From the NCBI GenBank assembly GCA_948890655.1, contig CAQTYU010000004.1:1-64000 (forward strand): DNA of 64,000 nucleotides, given 5' to 3'. Shown piece by piece: positions 9,124-16,855 of this stretch. Numbering within the stretch: position 1 is the stretch's first letter; each line of letters begins with the position of its first letter. This DNA is from Christensenellaceae bacterium. GTDB taxonomy: Bacteria > Bacillota > Clostridia > Christensenellales > Borkfalkiaceae. A program made the translations under genes and the position numbers. The notes below the pieces were generated by a model. The model ran no database searches, was not told the origin of the DNA, and worked only from the letters and a program-made list of their open reading frames with translations.

Positions 9124-9207
9124 TATCTGTCCTTATACAATTATTTTTCTACAAAATACCTAAAAAATTTCTAATTTTGTGAAGAGTGTTATAATGAAAC
9201 GCATTGG

Positions 9208-9696
9208 ATGGGTGCGGAAACTTCGTGGGCGGACGGCGACCTCTGTTTAGAGTGTTACGGCGATAAAATCGTCGACATACACAACGAATGTGTAGACGAC
9301 AACAAAAAGCGCAAAAAAAGGTTGATAATAAGCTGCATAACTTACATTCTTGGGCTTATTTGCATATTTACAGGTGTATATGCAATTTCTATAGGCGACT
9401 CTATAACTGAAATTGCCGTTATTATGGGAATAGGTGTGATTCTTTGCGGCGTATACACCGGCTTAACTTGGCATAAGGCTGCGGTCGAAGAGCACGAGGA
9501 TTACGAGAGAAAACACGGTGTAACATATACTATAGACGAAAACGGCATACATAGAGATAACGGCATTATATTAAAAATTATATTTTTTATTATAGGCGTA
9601 TGTCTCGGGTTGATATGGACGCCTATTAGAATAATTATCGATGCCGTGAATTACAAAAAAGATAAAAAACCATACAGAATTGCAGTAATATTTTAA
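9208..9696 (+). CDS. Small membrane protein with truncated zinc-ribbon N-terminus
   Basis: No family recognised. The ORF from ATG 9208 starts within what looks like a zinc ribbon: CLEC is at residues 13-16, and the in-frame sequence upstream (9175-9207) encodes FCEECYNETHW, supplying the missing CxxC, but there is no start codon there and a TAA stands at 9172-9174. After the ribbon come a basic stretch, two membrane segments (about 33-55 and 62-82), a polar loop and a further hydrophobic segment (about 120-142). Divergent from XRE-A. A TATAAT at 9190-9195 lies inside the ribbon coding region. Either translation starts late, or the N-terminus has been lost by mutation. Confidence 0.6.
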   Translation: MGAETSWADGDLCLECYGDKIVDIHNECVDDNKKRKKRLIISCITYILGLICIFTGVYAISIGDSITEIAVIMGIGVILCGVYTGLTWHKAAVEEHEDYERKHGVTYTIDENGIHRDNGIILKIIFFIIGVCLGLIWTPIRIIIDAVNYKKDKKPYRIAVIF

Positions 9697-9758
9697 CCAG
9701 AATATCAAGTATGTAAATATTGTAATATATCTGAAATTGCAATAAACAAAAATTTATT

Positions 9759-9785
9759 GCCCGCGGAAAAAATCTTTCCGTGGGC
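9759..9785. terminator. Stem-loop between the zinc-ribbon protein gene and proS
   Basis: GCCCGCGGAAA pairs with TTTCCGTGGGC with one wobble. It follows the membrane-protein gene by about 60 bases; the T run is clearer on the minus side, so termination strength in the plus direction is uncertain. Confidence 0.55.
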
Positions 9786-9811
9786 ATATTCCGTTTACTG
9801 TAAAAAATTTC

Positions 9812-9840
9812 TTGTATTAAAAAAATTTGTATGCTATAAT
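9812..9840 (+). promoter_or_regulatory. Promoter for proS
   Basis: TTGTAT (9812-9817), 17-base spacer, TATAAT (9835-9840); the gene then has a GGAG ribosome-binding site before ATG 9867. No T-box is present between promoter and start. Confidence 0.65.
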
Positions 9841-9866
9841 GTTTTAAAATTAATTCGGAGCAAATT

Positions 9867-11294
9867 ATGGCAAAAAAAAGTTTCGTTGAACAGATTGCGG
9901 ATATAGAAAAGGACTTCCCCCAATGGTATACGGACGTGGTTATAAAGACCAAACTCGTTGACTACGGTCCGGTAAAGGGCACTATGGTAATCCGTCCCTA
10001 CGGCTACGCCATATGGGAAAATATTCAGACTGAGCTTAACAAGCGTTTTAAACAAAACGGGTATGAAAACGCGTATTTTCCTCTGCTTATTCCTATGAGC
10101 TTTTTCACCAAGGAAGCGGAGCACGTCGAAGGCTTCGCGCCCGAGGTTGCCGTCGTAACCCACGCGGGCGGGGAAGAGCTTACCGAACCCTTGGCAATCC
10201 GCCCCACGTCTGAAACGATAATAGGCAATATGTATTCCAAGTGGTTGCAATCTTATCGCGAACTTCCTATCCGTATAAACCAATGGGCAAACGTTATGCG
10301 TTGGGAAAAGACCACCCGCCCGTTTTTAAGGACTTCGGAATTTTTATGGCACGAAGGTCACTCGGCTTTTGCCACCGCCGAGGAAGCGGAGGAGGAAACG
10401 GCAAAAATGCTTGACCTCTATAAGGAATTTGCAGAAAACTGCCTTGCATTGCCCGTAATCTGCGGCAGAAAGACCGAAAAGGAGAAGTTTGCCGGCGCAG
10501 TGGCAACCTACGGAATGGAAGCAATGATGAAGGACGGCAAAAGCTTACAGTCGGGCACTACTCACTTTTTGGGTCGGAACTTCGCGAAAGCCTTTGAAAT
10601 TCAGTTCCTCGATAAAGACGGCTCGCATAAATTTGCATATACTATGAGCTTTGGCTTGTCCACGAGGCTTATAGGCGCTCTTATCATGGCTCACGGCGAC
10701 CAAAGGGGACTCGTGCTTCCGCCCGTAGTCGCGCCAGTGCAGGTCGTAATAGTTCCCATCGCCGCAAAGAAGGGCGGCGTTTTGGAGAAGTGCGCCGAAC
10801 TAAAAGAAAAGCTTGAAAAGGCAGGCGTTCGCGTCAAGCTCGACGATAGCGACAATTCGCCCGGGTGGAAGTTCAACGAATGGGAAATGAAGGGCGTGCC
10901 TTTAAGAATAGAGTTGGGACCCCGCGACATCGAAGAGGGCAATGCGCTTATATTCCGCCGCGATACGCTTGAAAAGACCGCGTATTCTTTGGTCGGGCTT
11001 GAAAATTCCGTTAGTGATTTGCTCAAATCCGTTCAAAGCGATATGCTTGAAGCGGCAAGGGTCCGTCGCGATAACCGCATAGTTTACGCTACCGACCTCG
11101 ACGGTATTTTAAAAGGTGTGGACGGCGGCAACTTCGTTAAGGCGGGTTGGTGCGGCTGCCGCGAATGCGAGGACAAGGTAAAGGCTTACGCGCAGGCAAC
11201 CTCGCGAGTGTTCGCAGAAGGCGAAAGCGCGGAATCTTGCGCAATTTGCGGTAAAAAAGCCGAACGCGTAATTATTTTTGCCCGCGCTTATTAA
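9867..11294 (+). CDS. proS: Prolyl-tRNA synthetase, archaeal/eukaryotic type
   Basis: Class II aminoacyl-tRNA synthetase charging tRNA-Pro. At 475 aa, without the roughly 180-residue insertion editing domain of the bacterial form, it is the short ProS type 3 found in archaea, eukaryotes and many Clostridia. Seen: motif 1 region around GPVKGTMVIRPYG, motif 2 MRWEKTTRPFLRTSEFLWHEGH (split here: MRWEKTTRPFLRTSEFLW then HEGH), motif 3 AHGDQRGLVLPP, an anticodon-binding domain from about residue 290, and a C-terminal Cys-rich zinc region with CGCREC and CAICGK. GGAG Shine-Dalgarno 8 bases before ATG. Own promoter and terminator, so monocistronic. Confidence 0.96.
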   Translation: MAKKSFVEQIADIEKDFPQWYTDVVIKTKLVDYGPVKGTMVIRPYGYAIWENIQTELNKRFKQNGYENAYFPLLIPMSFFTKEAEHVEGFAPEVAVVTHAGGEELTEPLAIRPTSETIIGNMYSKWLQSYRELPIRINQWANVMRWEKTTRPFLRTSEFLWHEGHSAFATAEEAEEETAKMLDLYKEFAENCLALPVICGRKTEKEKFAGAVATYGMEAMMKDGKSLQSGTTHFLGRNFAKAFEIQFLDKDGSHKFAYTMSFGLSTRLIGALIMAHGDQRGLVLPPVVAPVQVVIVPIAAKKGGVLEKCAELKEKLEKAGVRVKLDDSDNSPGWKFNEWEMKGVPLRIELGPRDIEEGNALIFRRDTLEKTAYSLVGLENSVSDLLKSVQSDMLEAARVRRDNRIVYATDLDGILKGVDGGNFVKAGWCGCRECEDKVKAYAQATSRVFAEGESAESCAICGKKAERVIIFARAY

Positions 11295-11315
11295 ATTTAA
11301 ATTACACGCAATAAA

Positions 11316-11348
11316 AAAGCGGCGGACGCGAAACGCGTCCGCCGCTTT
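11316..11348. terminator. Bidirectional terminator after proS
   Basis: AAAGCGGCGGACGCG pairs perfectly with CGCGTCCGCCGCTTT around an AAA loop, between convergent proS and the GT8 gene. The GCGGCGGAC arm recurs in the hairpins at 37682 and 40204. Confidence 0.85.
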
Positions 11349-11356
11349 AATAATTT

Positions 11357-12172
11357 CTACGGTTCAAAGTTATATGTCTTGGCGTATTCCTCAAAAAGGT
11401 CGTAATAACGCCCGTAATAGGGACAGGCATTACGCATAAGCTCGGTTTCGTCGGTTTTAATTCTGTGCCACCATTTTTTAGTGAAAAGGACCTTGCCTTC
11501 CCTAATCGCGCAAATGTGGTGTAATACGTTGTCTTTCTTATATTTAAAACTGCAAAATCTGTTGGGTATAACTTTCTTTTTCTTGGAAGCGGTGTTCAAA
11601 GCCGACATATCTATGTAGCAAACGTACTTTTTCTTGCGGCAAAGTTCGCAGCTTTTTTGGAAAGTTCCGTTTTCCCTTATCAGCTTCATATTCAAAAGCA
11701 TAACGCCCGAATGAATATATTTGGTTATTCTTCCGGCGTCGCGCCTGCCCATAACCTCATATCTTTCGTCAAATATATTCCAAAGTTTTTTAACGTCGTC
11801 GTTAAAGAAAACGTCGGTATCGAGGTAAATTACTTTATCTCCGATCTCGGGCACGAGGTCGGCAACCAAGCGCAACGTAACGAAGTAGTGGTAGTACCTG
11901 TTGGGATAGTTCACGCTGGGCAATAAGTTTTTGCGGAATAAGTCGGAAATATCCACCAAATTTACCTTACTTTCGGGGTTCTTTGATTTTAAAAGCTTTT
12001 CGCAAATTAAACGGTCGGCTTCCGTGTGCGCCTTATTTTTTGAAATCTCGCTCACTTCCTCGGTTAAAATCGTCACGTTCAAAACTTCGTCGGTGTGGTC
12101 AACAAGCGTAATAAGCGATAAAAACAGTTGTTTAAAATATTTTTTATCCGAACAGTAAAATATATTAATCAT
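11357..12172 (-). CDS. Glycosyltransferase family 8 protein
   Basis: A GT-A fold, retaining glycosyltransferase of family 8, using a nucleotide sugar and a metal ion to modify a cell-surface or storage glycan. Start taken at the ATG giving MINIFYCSDKKYF, the expected opening strand; an upstream in-frame ATG would add 12 residues but lies before the predicted transcription start. The metal-binding DxD is in VIYLDTDVFFNDD (about residues 110-122). The C-terminal HHICAIREGK and KWWHRIK region fits the family end. Expressed from a strong promoter with only 7 bases between -10 and ATG. Acceptor unknown; it stands alone, not in a polysaccharide cluster. Confidence 0.8.
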   Translation of the reverse strand: MINIFYCSDKKYFKQLFLSLITLVDHTDEVLNVTILTEEVSEISKNKAHTEADRLICEKLLKSKNPESKVNLVDISDLFRKNLLPSVNYPNRYYHYFVTLRLVADLVPEIGDKVIYLDTDVFFNDDVKKLWNIFDERYEVMGRRDAGRITKYIHSGVMLLNMKLIRENGTFQKSCELCRKKKYVCYIDMSALNTASKKKKVIPNRFCSFKYKKDNVLHHICAIREGKVLFTKKWWHRIKTDETELMRNACPYYGRYYDLFEEYAKTYNFEP

Positions 12173-12179
12173 AGTCAAA

Positions 12180-12208
12180 ATAATATCATAACTCAGCGTG
12201 TATGTCAA
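12180..12208 (-). promoter_or_regulatory. Promoter of the GT8 gene, leaderless arrangement
   Basis: Minus strand TTGACA (12208-12203), 17-base spacer, TATTAT (12185-12180), then 7 bases to ATG (12172) and no Shine-Dalgarno sequence. Confidence 0.7.
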
Positions 12209-12242
12209 CGATACGCAGCGGATTGCCCGTCTGCCCCAAGCG

Positions 12243-13391
12243 TTATTTTAAGTACTTCTTTAAATCCTCGGCTCTGTTTACCCTTTCCCAGGGCAAGCCT
12301 TCCTTACCGAAGTGCCCGTACGCCGCCGTATTCAAGTATATGGGCGCGCGTAGTCCCAAAGTTTTTATAATTGAATAGGGGCGGAGGTCGAACTCATTCA
12401 CGACTATATCCGCAATTTCACCGTCGGAAAGCTTGCCCGTACCGTAGGTATCTACGAATACCGAAACGGGTCGCGCAACGCCGATAGCGTAGGCAACCTG
12501 CAATTCAACCTCGTCGCAAAGCCCTGCGGCAACTAAGTTCTTGCAGACGTATCTCGTCATATATGTAGCCGAGCGGTCAACCTTAGTGGGGTCCTTGCCC
12601 GAAAAAGCCCCGCCGCCGTGCGCGCATCTGCCGCCGTAAGTGTCTACTATAATCTTTCTGCCCGTAAGCCCGCTGTCGCCCTCCGGACCGCCTATTTCGA
12701 ACCTGCCGGTGGGATTGATAAAAAATTTCGTATTTTCGTCAAGCAGTTTTTCGGGGATAACGGGTATCACGTGCTTTAAAATATCCTCTCTCAACTGCTC
12801 CTGCGTAACCTTTGTATTGTGCTGTGCGGAAACGACCACCGTATCCACCCGCACGGGCGTTTTTCCGTCGTACTCAACCGTTACCTGAGACTTGCCGTCG
12901 GGGCGTAGGTACGGCAATATGCCTGACTTTCGCACTTCCGTAAGTCTTAAAGCAAGCTTGTGCGCAAGGGAAATGGGGAGGGGCATAAGCTCCTCGGTTT
13001 CTCTGCACGCATAGCCGAACATCATCCCTTGGTCGCCCGCGCCGAAGCTGTCGCAAAGGTCCTTTTCGTCCGCCCTGTCAACGCCCATAGCAATGTCGGG
13101 GCTTTGGCGGTGCACGGCAACCTGAACGTTGCACTTGTCGAACGCAAAAGACCCGTGTCTGTAACCCGTCTTTTCAATGGTATCCCGCGCAATTTTTTCG
13201 TAATCTATCTCGGCGTCGGCTGTAACCTCGCCCATTATAAGCAGTCTGTCGTAAGCGGCGCAGCACTCAATCGCGCACCTCGCGTTTTTGTCGGCGGTTA
13301 AAACCGCGTCAAGGCAAGCGTCGGAAATCTGGTCGCAAAGCTTGTCGGGGTGACCTTCCGTCACGCTCTCGCTCGTAAAAAACTTTTTCAT
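12243..13391 (-). CDS. metK: S-adenosylmethionine synthetase
   Basis: Makes SAM from methionine and ATP. The 382-aa length is normal and all signatures are present: GHPDKLCDQISDA at the N-terminus, the GAGDQGMMFGYA hexapeptide region, the phosphate-binding GGGAFSGKDPTKVDRS loop and the IGVARPVSVFVDTYGT block near the C-terminus. It is the second gene after an S-box riboswitch, 22 bases behind a GNAT acetyltransferase gene, so SAM should repress its own synthesis by transcription termination upstream of both genes. Confidence 0.97.
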   Translation of the reverse strand: MKKFFTSESVTEGHPDKLCDQISDACLDAVLTADKNARCAIECCAAYDRLLIMGEVTADAEIDYEKIARDTIEKTGYRHGSFAFDKCNVQVAVHRQSPDIAMGVDRADEKDLCDSFGAGDQGMMFGYACRETEELMPLPISLAHKLALRLTEVRKSGILPYLRPDGKSQVTVEYDGKTPVRVDTVVVSAQHNTKVTQEQLREDILKHVIPVIPEKLLDENTKFFINPTGRFEIGGPEGDSGLTGRKIIVDTYGGRCAHGGGAFSGKDPTKVDRSATYMTRYVCKNLVAAGLCDEVELQVAYAIGVARPVSVFVDTYGTGKLSDGEIADIVVNEFDLRPYSIIKTLGLRAPIYLNTAAYGHFGKEGLPWERVNRAEDLKKYLK

Positions 13392-13413
13392 TTATTTATC
13401 CTCAAGTTTATTT

Positions 13414-13860
13414 TTATCTGAATTTTTTTGACATTTGAATATAATCGAATTCTTCGTAACCTAACGCGCGGTATAGCTTTAACGCCCGCGTATTGGTTTT
13501 CTCGACTTCGAGCCTGCAAGCAACCGCGCCGCTTTTCTCAACGAATTCAAAAATCTTTTTGCCTATCCCGCGCCTGCGCATAGCAGGTTTTATATAAAGT
13601 TCGTCGAAAAACGCAGTCTTACCGCCGAATTCCTGCGAAGCGTAATATGCGATAAGCGCGTAGCCGGCAACCTCGTCGTCACATTCTATTATATATCCGT
13701 TAATAAACTCACCCGAAAGAACTTCATTCCAGAAATTAAGTCTGTTTTCTTCGGGAATGGGCGCGTGCGCCGCCCCGCATACGTAAAAATCGCGCGACAT
13801 CGCAAAAAATTCTTCTCTGTCGTCTGCCTTAATTTTTCTCAGCGTTACGTCGCCTTTCAT
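13414..13860 (-). CDS. GNAT family N-acetyltransferase
   Basis: A 148-aa acetyl-CoA-dependent acyltransferase. The acetyl-CoA pyrophosphate-binding loop RRRGIGKKIFEF (about residues 92-103) follows the beta-strand DELYIKP, and a NTRALKLYRALGYEE block closes the fold. Substrate unknown. Its ATG is preceded by a GAGGA ribosome-binding site that lies directly behind the riboswitch terminator, so this gene, not metK, is the first target of the SAM switch; that placement hints at a role linked to SAM or methionine metabolism, or simply to an inserted gene that became co-regulated. Confidence 0.85.
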   Translation of the reverse strand: MKGDVTLRKIKADDREEFFAMSRDFYVCGAAHAPIPEENRLNFWNEVLSGEFINGYIIECDDEVAGYALIAYYASQEFGGKTAFFDELYIKPAMRRRGIGKKIFEFVEKSGAVACRLEVEKTNTRALKLYRALGYEEFDYIQMSKKFR

Positions 13861-13875
13861 ATTTTCCTCAAATAA

Positions 13876-13904
13876 AAGCCCCTTCCTGCCGTAGGAAGGG
13901 GCTT
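13876..13904 (-). terminator. Riboswitch-controlled intrinsic terminator upstream of GNAT-metK
   Basis: Perfect 12-bp stem AAGCCCCTTCCT / AGGAAGGGGCTT with loop ACGGC, followed on the minus strand by TTTTATTT. The CCCC of its 5' arm can alternatively pair with GGGG just 3' of the aptamer core, a plausible antiterminator. Confidence 0.85.
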
Positions 13905-13911
13905 AAGTTTA

Positions 13912-14001
13912 TATTTTCCCCATCGGTTCGGCGTTAGCACCTTGCCTTGCAGGTTGCTGTGTGGTCGCAGGGCCGTTCCCTCGCACACTCTTTATAGGTT
14001 T
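13912..14001 (-). ncRNA. S-box (SAM-I/IV superfamily) riboswitch aptamer
   Basis: Read on the minus strand, the leader holds the S-box core in order: AAGAGTG, CGAGGGAACGGCCC, then CAGCAACC, then AAGGTGCTAACGCC. The arms GTGTG and CACAC give P2, and CAACCTGC with AAGGTGC the P3 region. The aptamer is followed by a terminator and then the GNAT and metK genes, as expected for a SAM-sensing off switch. The closing helix P1 is hard to draw because the transcript from the consensus promoter should start only a few bases upstream, so this may be one of the variant SAM-I/IV forms rather than textbook SAM-I. Confidence 0.88.
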
Positions 14002-14007
14002 GAAAAT

Positions 14008-14036
14008 ATTATACCGTTTAAAAGTACGATTGTCAA
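14008..14036 (-). promoter_or_regulatory. Consensus promoter of the S-box GNAT-metK operon
   Basis: Minus strand TTGACA (14036-14031), 17-base spacer, TATAAT (14013-14008). Predicted start near 14001, immediately before the aptamer. Confidence 0.85.
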
Positions 14037-14041
14037 ACGAT

Positions 14042-14070
14042 TTGCTTTTGTTTTGCTTTTATCGTATAAT
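14042..14070 (+). promoter_or_regulatory. Promoter of the radical SAM gene, leaderless arrangement
   Basis: TTGCTT (14042-14047), 17-base spacer, TATAAT (14065-14070), then only TTAATT before ATG 14077; no Shine-Dalgarno sequence. Confidence 0.6.
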
Positions 14071-14076
14071 TTAATT

Positions 14077-14928
14077 ATGAATTGTTTCCAGTGCCCCGTA
14101 TCCTGTGGCGCCGACCGTAAAAAGATAAGCGGCGCGTGCGGCGTTAAGGGGATAAAAATAGCAAAATATTATCTTCATCCGTTTGAAGAGCCGCCCGTCT
14201 CTTTCAAAAACGGCAGCGGTTGCATATTTTTCTGCGGCTGTTCGCTCAAATGCGCGTTCTGCCAAAACTTCGAGCTTTCCCGCAATTTGCGTGGGAAAGA
14301 GATAACGGAAGGGGAGCTTGCCGATATTTTCAAAGACCTCGAAGATAGGGGTGCAGAAAATATAAATTTGGTCAATCCTACCCATTATTTAAGGCATATA
14401 ATGGGGGCAATCGATATTTACCGCCCAAAAATACCCGTAGTTTACAACACTCACGGCTACGAAACAGAGGAGGCGCTGCGCCTTGCGGACGGGTTTGTCG
14501 ATATATGGCTCACCGACCTCAAATTTATTGATAACGCGCTTTCAAAGCGTTATACGTCCCGTCCCGACTATGCAGATTTTGCACTTCCCGCCGTTAAGCT
14601 TATGGCGCAAAAGCCTTTGAAAATGCGTGAGGACGGCAAGATGCTTTCGGGCTGCATCGTCCGCCATTTAATTCTTCCGCTTGCCGCTTACGACAGCGTG
14701 AACGTAGTAAAGTTCGTCGCAACTCTTCCGGAGTCCGTGTATTTCAGTCTTATGAGCCAATACACGCCGTTCGGTGAAATCGGAAATTATAAAGAACTTC
14801 AACGCCGCGTCACTCGCCGCGAGTACGAAAAAGTAGTTGCCGCAGTGGAAGAATACGGGCTTCAAAACGTTTTTTTGCAGGACTATACGAGCGCAACGCA
14901 AGATTTTATACCTAAATGGGATTATTGA
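14077..14928 (+). CDS. Radical SAM protein, PflA-like (COG1313 type)
   Basis: A 283-aa radical SAM enzyme. The cluster motif CSLKCAFC (CxxxCxxC, about residues 50-57) sits in the usual first strand, and an N-terminal Cys pair (CFQCPVSCG) adds a probable metal site. NLVNPTHYL and YNTHGYE are features of the pyruvate-formate-lyase-activase-like COG1313 branch, whose target is not established. No partner glycyl radical enzyme is in the window. Start placed at the ATG giving MNCFQCPVSCG; longer upstream starts would run through the S-box promoter region. Gene ends 3 bases before the ABC-F gene, so the two are an operon. Confidence 0.85.
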   Translation: MNCFQCPVSCGADRKKISGACGVKGIKIAKYYLHPFEEPPVSFKNGSGCIFFCGCSLKCAFCQNFELSRNLRGKEITEGELADIFKDLEDRGAENINLVNPTHYLRHIMGAIDIYRPKIPVVYNTHGYETEEALRLADGFVDIWLTDLKFIDNALSKRYTSRPDYADFALPAVKLMAQKPLKMREDGKMLSGCIVRHLILPLAAYDSVNVVKFVATLPESVYFSLMSQYTPFGEIGNYKELQRRVTRREYEKVVAAVEEYGLQNVFLQDYTSATQDFIPKWDY

Positions 14929-14931
14929 TAA

Positions 14932-16824
14932 ATGTTAATTACGGTAGACAACGCTAAGTTTTCTTACGGCGACAATTTAATATTCGAAGACGTTTCGTTC
15001 GCTGTGAACGAGGGCGAGCGCGTAGGTCTTATCGGCGCCAACGGAGAGGGTAAAACCACCCTTATAAAACTTATAACGGGGGAGCAGTATCCCGATGACG
15101 GCAAGGTTATAAAAAAGAACGGCGCGCGCATAGGTTATCTTGAACAGAACGGCGGAATAATAAGCGGGCGCACGGTCTATGAAGAAGCCAGAAGCGTCTT
15201 CAATGCCGAGCTTTCCGCGCTTGCAAAGCTTGAAAATCTCTCGCGGAAATTATCGTTGATTGACGGATATACCCCCGAATATGCCGCAGTTTCGGCGCAA
15301 ATTGAAAGTTTAAACGCTTATATTTCCTCGCACGACTGCTACTCCGTGGAAGTCAAAGTAAAGACCGTTTTAAACGGTATGGGCTTTATAGACAAGTACG
15401 ACCAACCCGTCGGCACTATGTCTGGCGGGGAGAAAACTCGGCTTAAGCTTACAAAGCTTCTTTTGGAACAGCCCGACTTGCTTATTTTGGACGAACCCAC
15501 GAACCACCTCGATATCAACACCCTTTTTTGGCTTGAAGATTACCTTGCTTCCTTTAAGGGCGCAATTTTGGTCGTATCCCACGACCGATACTTTCTCGAT
15601 AAGCTCGTTTCCCGCGTTTTGGAGATTGAAAACAAAAAGCTTTTGTCGTTTTCGGGCAACTACTCCAAATATAAAATTTTAAAGGCTGAAAGGCAAGCGC
15701 GACTTTTGAAGGAATACGAAGCGCAGCAGGAAGAACGCGCTAAATTGCAGGGCTACGTCGACAGGAACATCGTCCGCGCAACCACGGCGAAGTCCGCGCA
15801 AAGCAGGGTCAAACAGCTTGAAAAAATGGAAATTTTAGAAAAGCCGTTCACCCCGCCGAAATCGCCCGTTTACAGATTCACATTTGAAAATTCCTCTTAC
15901 GAAAATGTTTTAAGTATCAGTTCGTTAAACCTTGAAATTGGCGTTAAACGGCTCATATGCGGGGGGCAATTACAAATTAAACGGGGTGAAAAGGTTGCAT
16001 TGACCGGTGAAAACGGCACGGGCAAGTCCACGCTTATCAAGGAGATTTTTAAAGGCGCAAACCCTCAAATAGATATAGGTCGCTTTGTAAAGCTTGCCTT
16101 ATACGATCAGGAGGGCGCGAATTTAAACGGCGACAATACCGTGCTTTCGGAGCTGTGGGAAAGGCACGTGGGGCTTACCCAGACCGAGGTCAGGTCCGCG
16201 CTTGCAAGATGCGGGCTTTACGAAGAAGATATGGAAAAGCCCGTAAAATCCCTATCGGGCGGAGAACGCGCCAAGCTTGCTTTATGTATTTTAGAATGTG
16301 AAAAGGGCAACTTCCTTTTATTGGACGAGCCCACAAACCACCTCGACTTGCCTGCGCGAGAGAGTCTTGAAAAGGCTTTAATAAGCTTTGACGGAACTAT
16401 TCTCTTCGTCTCACACGACAGATACTTCATCTCCGCGATTGCGCAAAAGGTGGTTGAAATAGAGGACGGCAAGTTTAACGTTTACGACGGAGGATACGAC
16501 TTCTATACCGAAGAAAAGAAGCGCAAGCGCGAACTCGCAAGACAGAGCGAGGAGGAAAAACGCCGCCAAGCCGCAAAGGAAGAAAAGCAGACCTCCTACC
16601 GTTCCAAAAAAGAACGCGCCGAAGAAGAGCGCAAAAAAACGGCTATAAAGCAGATAGAGCGGAAAATTTCCGCTTTGGAAGATGAAGAAGAACGGTTAAA
16701 CGCTCAGCTTGCCGACCCCGCGGTTTCCGCAGATTACAAAAAAGTAAATGAAATTTTGGAGCGGCTTCATTCCATAAAATTACAAACGGATAAACTTTAC
16801 AACGAGTATTCCGATATGATATAA
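14932..16824 (+). CDS. ABC-F family ATP-binding protein
   Basis: Soluble tandem-ATPase of the ABC-F type, which acts on ribosomes rather than as a transporter. First cassette: Walker A GANGEGKTT (about 37-45), signature MSGGEKTRLKL, Walker B LLILDEPTNHLD, and an H-loop SHDRYF; second cassette: GENGTGKST, LSGGERAKLAL, FLLLDEPTNHLD, SHDRYF. A linker rich in charged residues separates them (about 245-300), and the C-terminus ends in a Lys/Glu/Arg coiled-coil tail (about 535-630), as in the Uup/YfmR-like branch. No membrane segments. Whether it gives antibiotic protection or serves ribosome rescue or assembly cannot be decided. It starts 3 bases after the radical SAM gene. Confidence 0.93.
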   Translation: MLITVDNAKFSYGDNLIFEDVSFAVNEGERVGLIGANGEGKTTLIKLITGEQYPDDGKVIKKNGARIGYLEQNGGIISGRTVYEEARSVFNAELSALAKLENLSRKLSLIDGYTPEYAAVSAQIESLNAYISSHDCYSVEVKVKTVLNGMGFIDKYDQPVGTMSGGEKTRLKLTKLLLEQPDLLILDEPTNHLDINTLFWLEDYLASFKGAILVVSHDRYFLDKLVSRVLEIENKKLLSFSGNYSKYKILKAERQARLLKEYEAQQEERAKLQGYVDRNIVRATTAKSAQSRVKQLEKMEILEKPFTPPKSPVYRFTFENSSYENVLSISSLNLEIGVKRLICGGQLQIKRGEKVALTGENGTGKSTLIKEIFKGANPQIDIGRFVKLALYDQEGANLNGDNTVLSELWERHVGLTQTEVRSALARCGLYEEDMEKPVKSLSGGERAKLALCILECEKGNFLLLDEPTNHLDLPARESLEKALISFDGTILFVSHDRYFISAIAQKVVEIEDGKFNVYDGGYDFYTEEKKRKRELARQSEEEKRRQAAKEEKQTSYRSKKERAEEERKKTAIKQIERKISALEDEEERLNAQLADPAVSADYKKVNEILERLHSIKLQTDKLYNEYSDMI

Positions 16825-16855
16825 TAAACCTATCCACTGTAAAACAAGGTCTGAT

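Noticed and set aside
9124..9207. XRE-A operator (ACAAAA ... TTTTGT)
   Set aside because: Six-base arms 18 bases apart in AT-rich DNA are expected by chance; unlike the other four modules no convincing palindrome is seen.
9643..9866. T-box leader upstream of proS
   Set aside because: The leader is short and lacks the T-box core and antiterminator; only a promoter and a hairpin of the previous gene are present.
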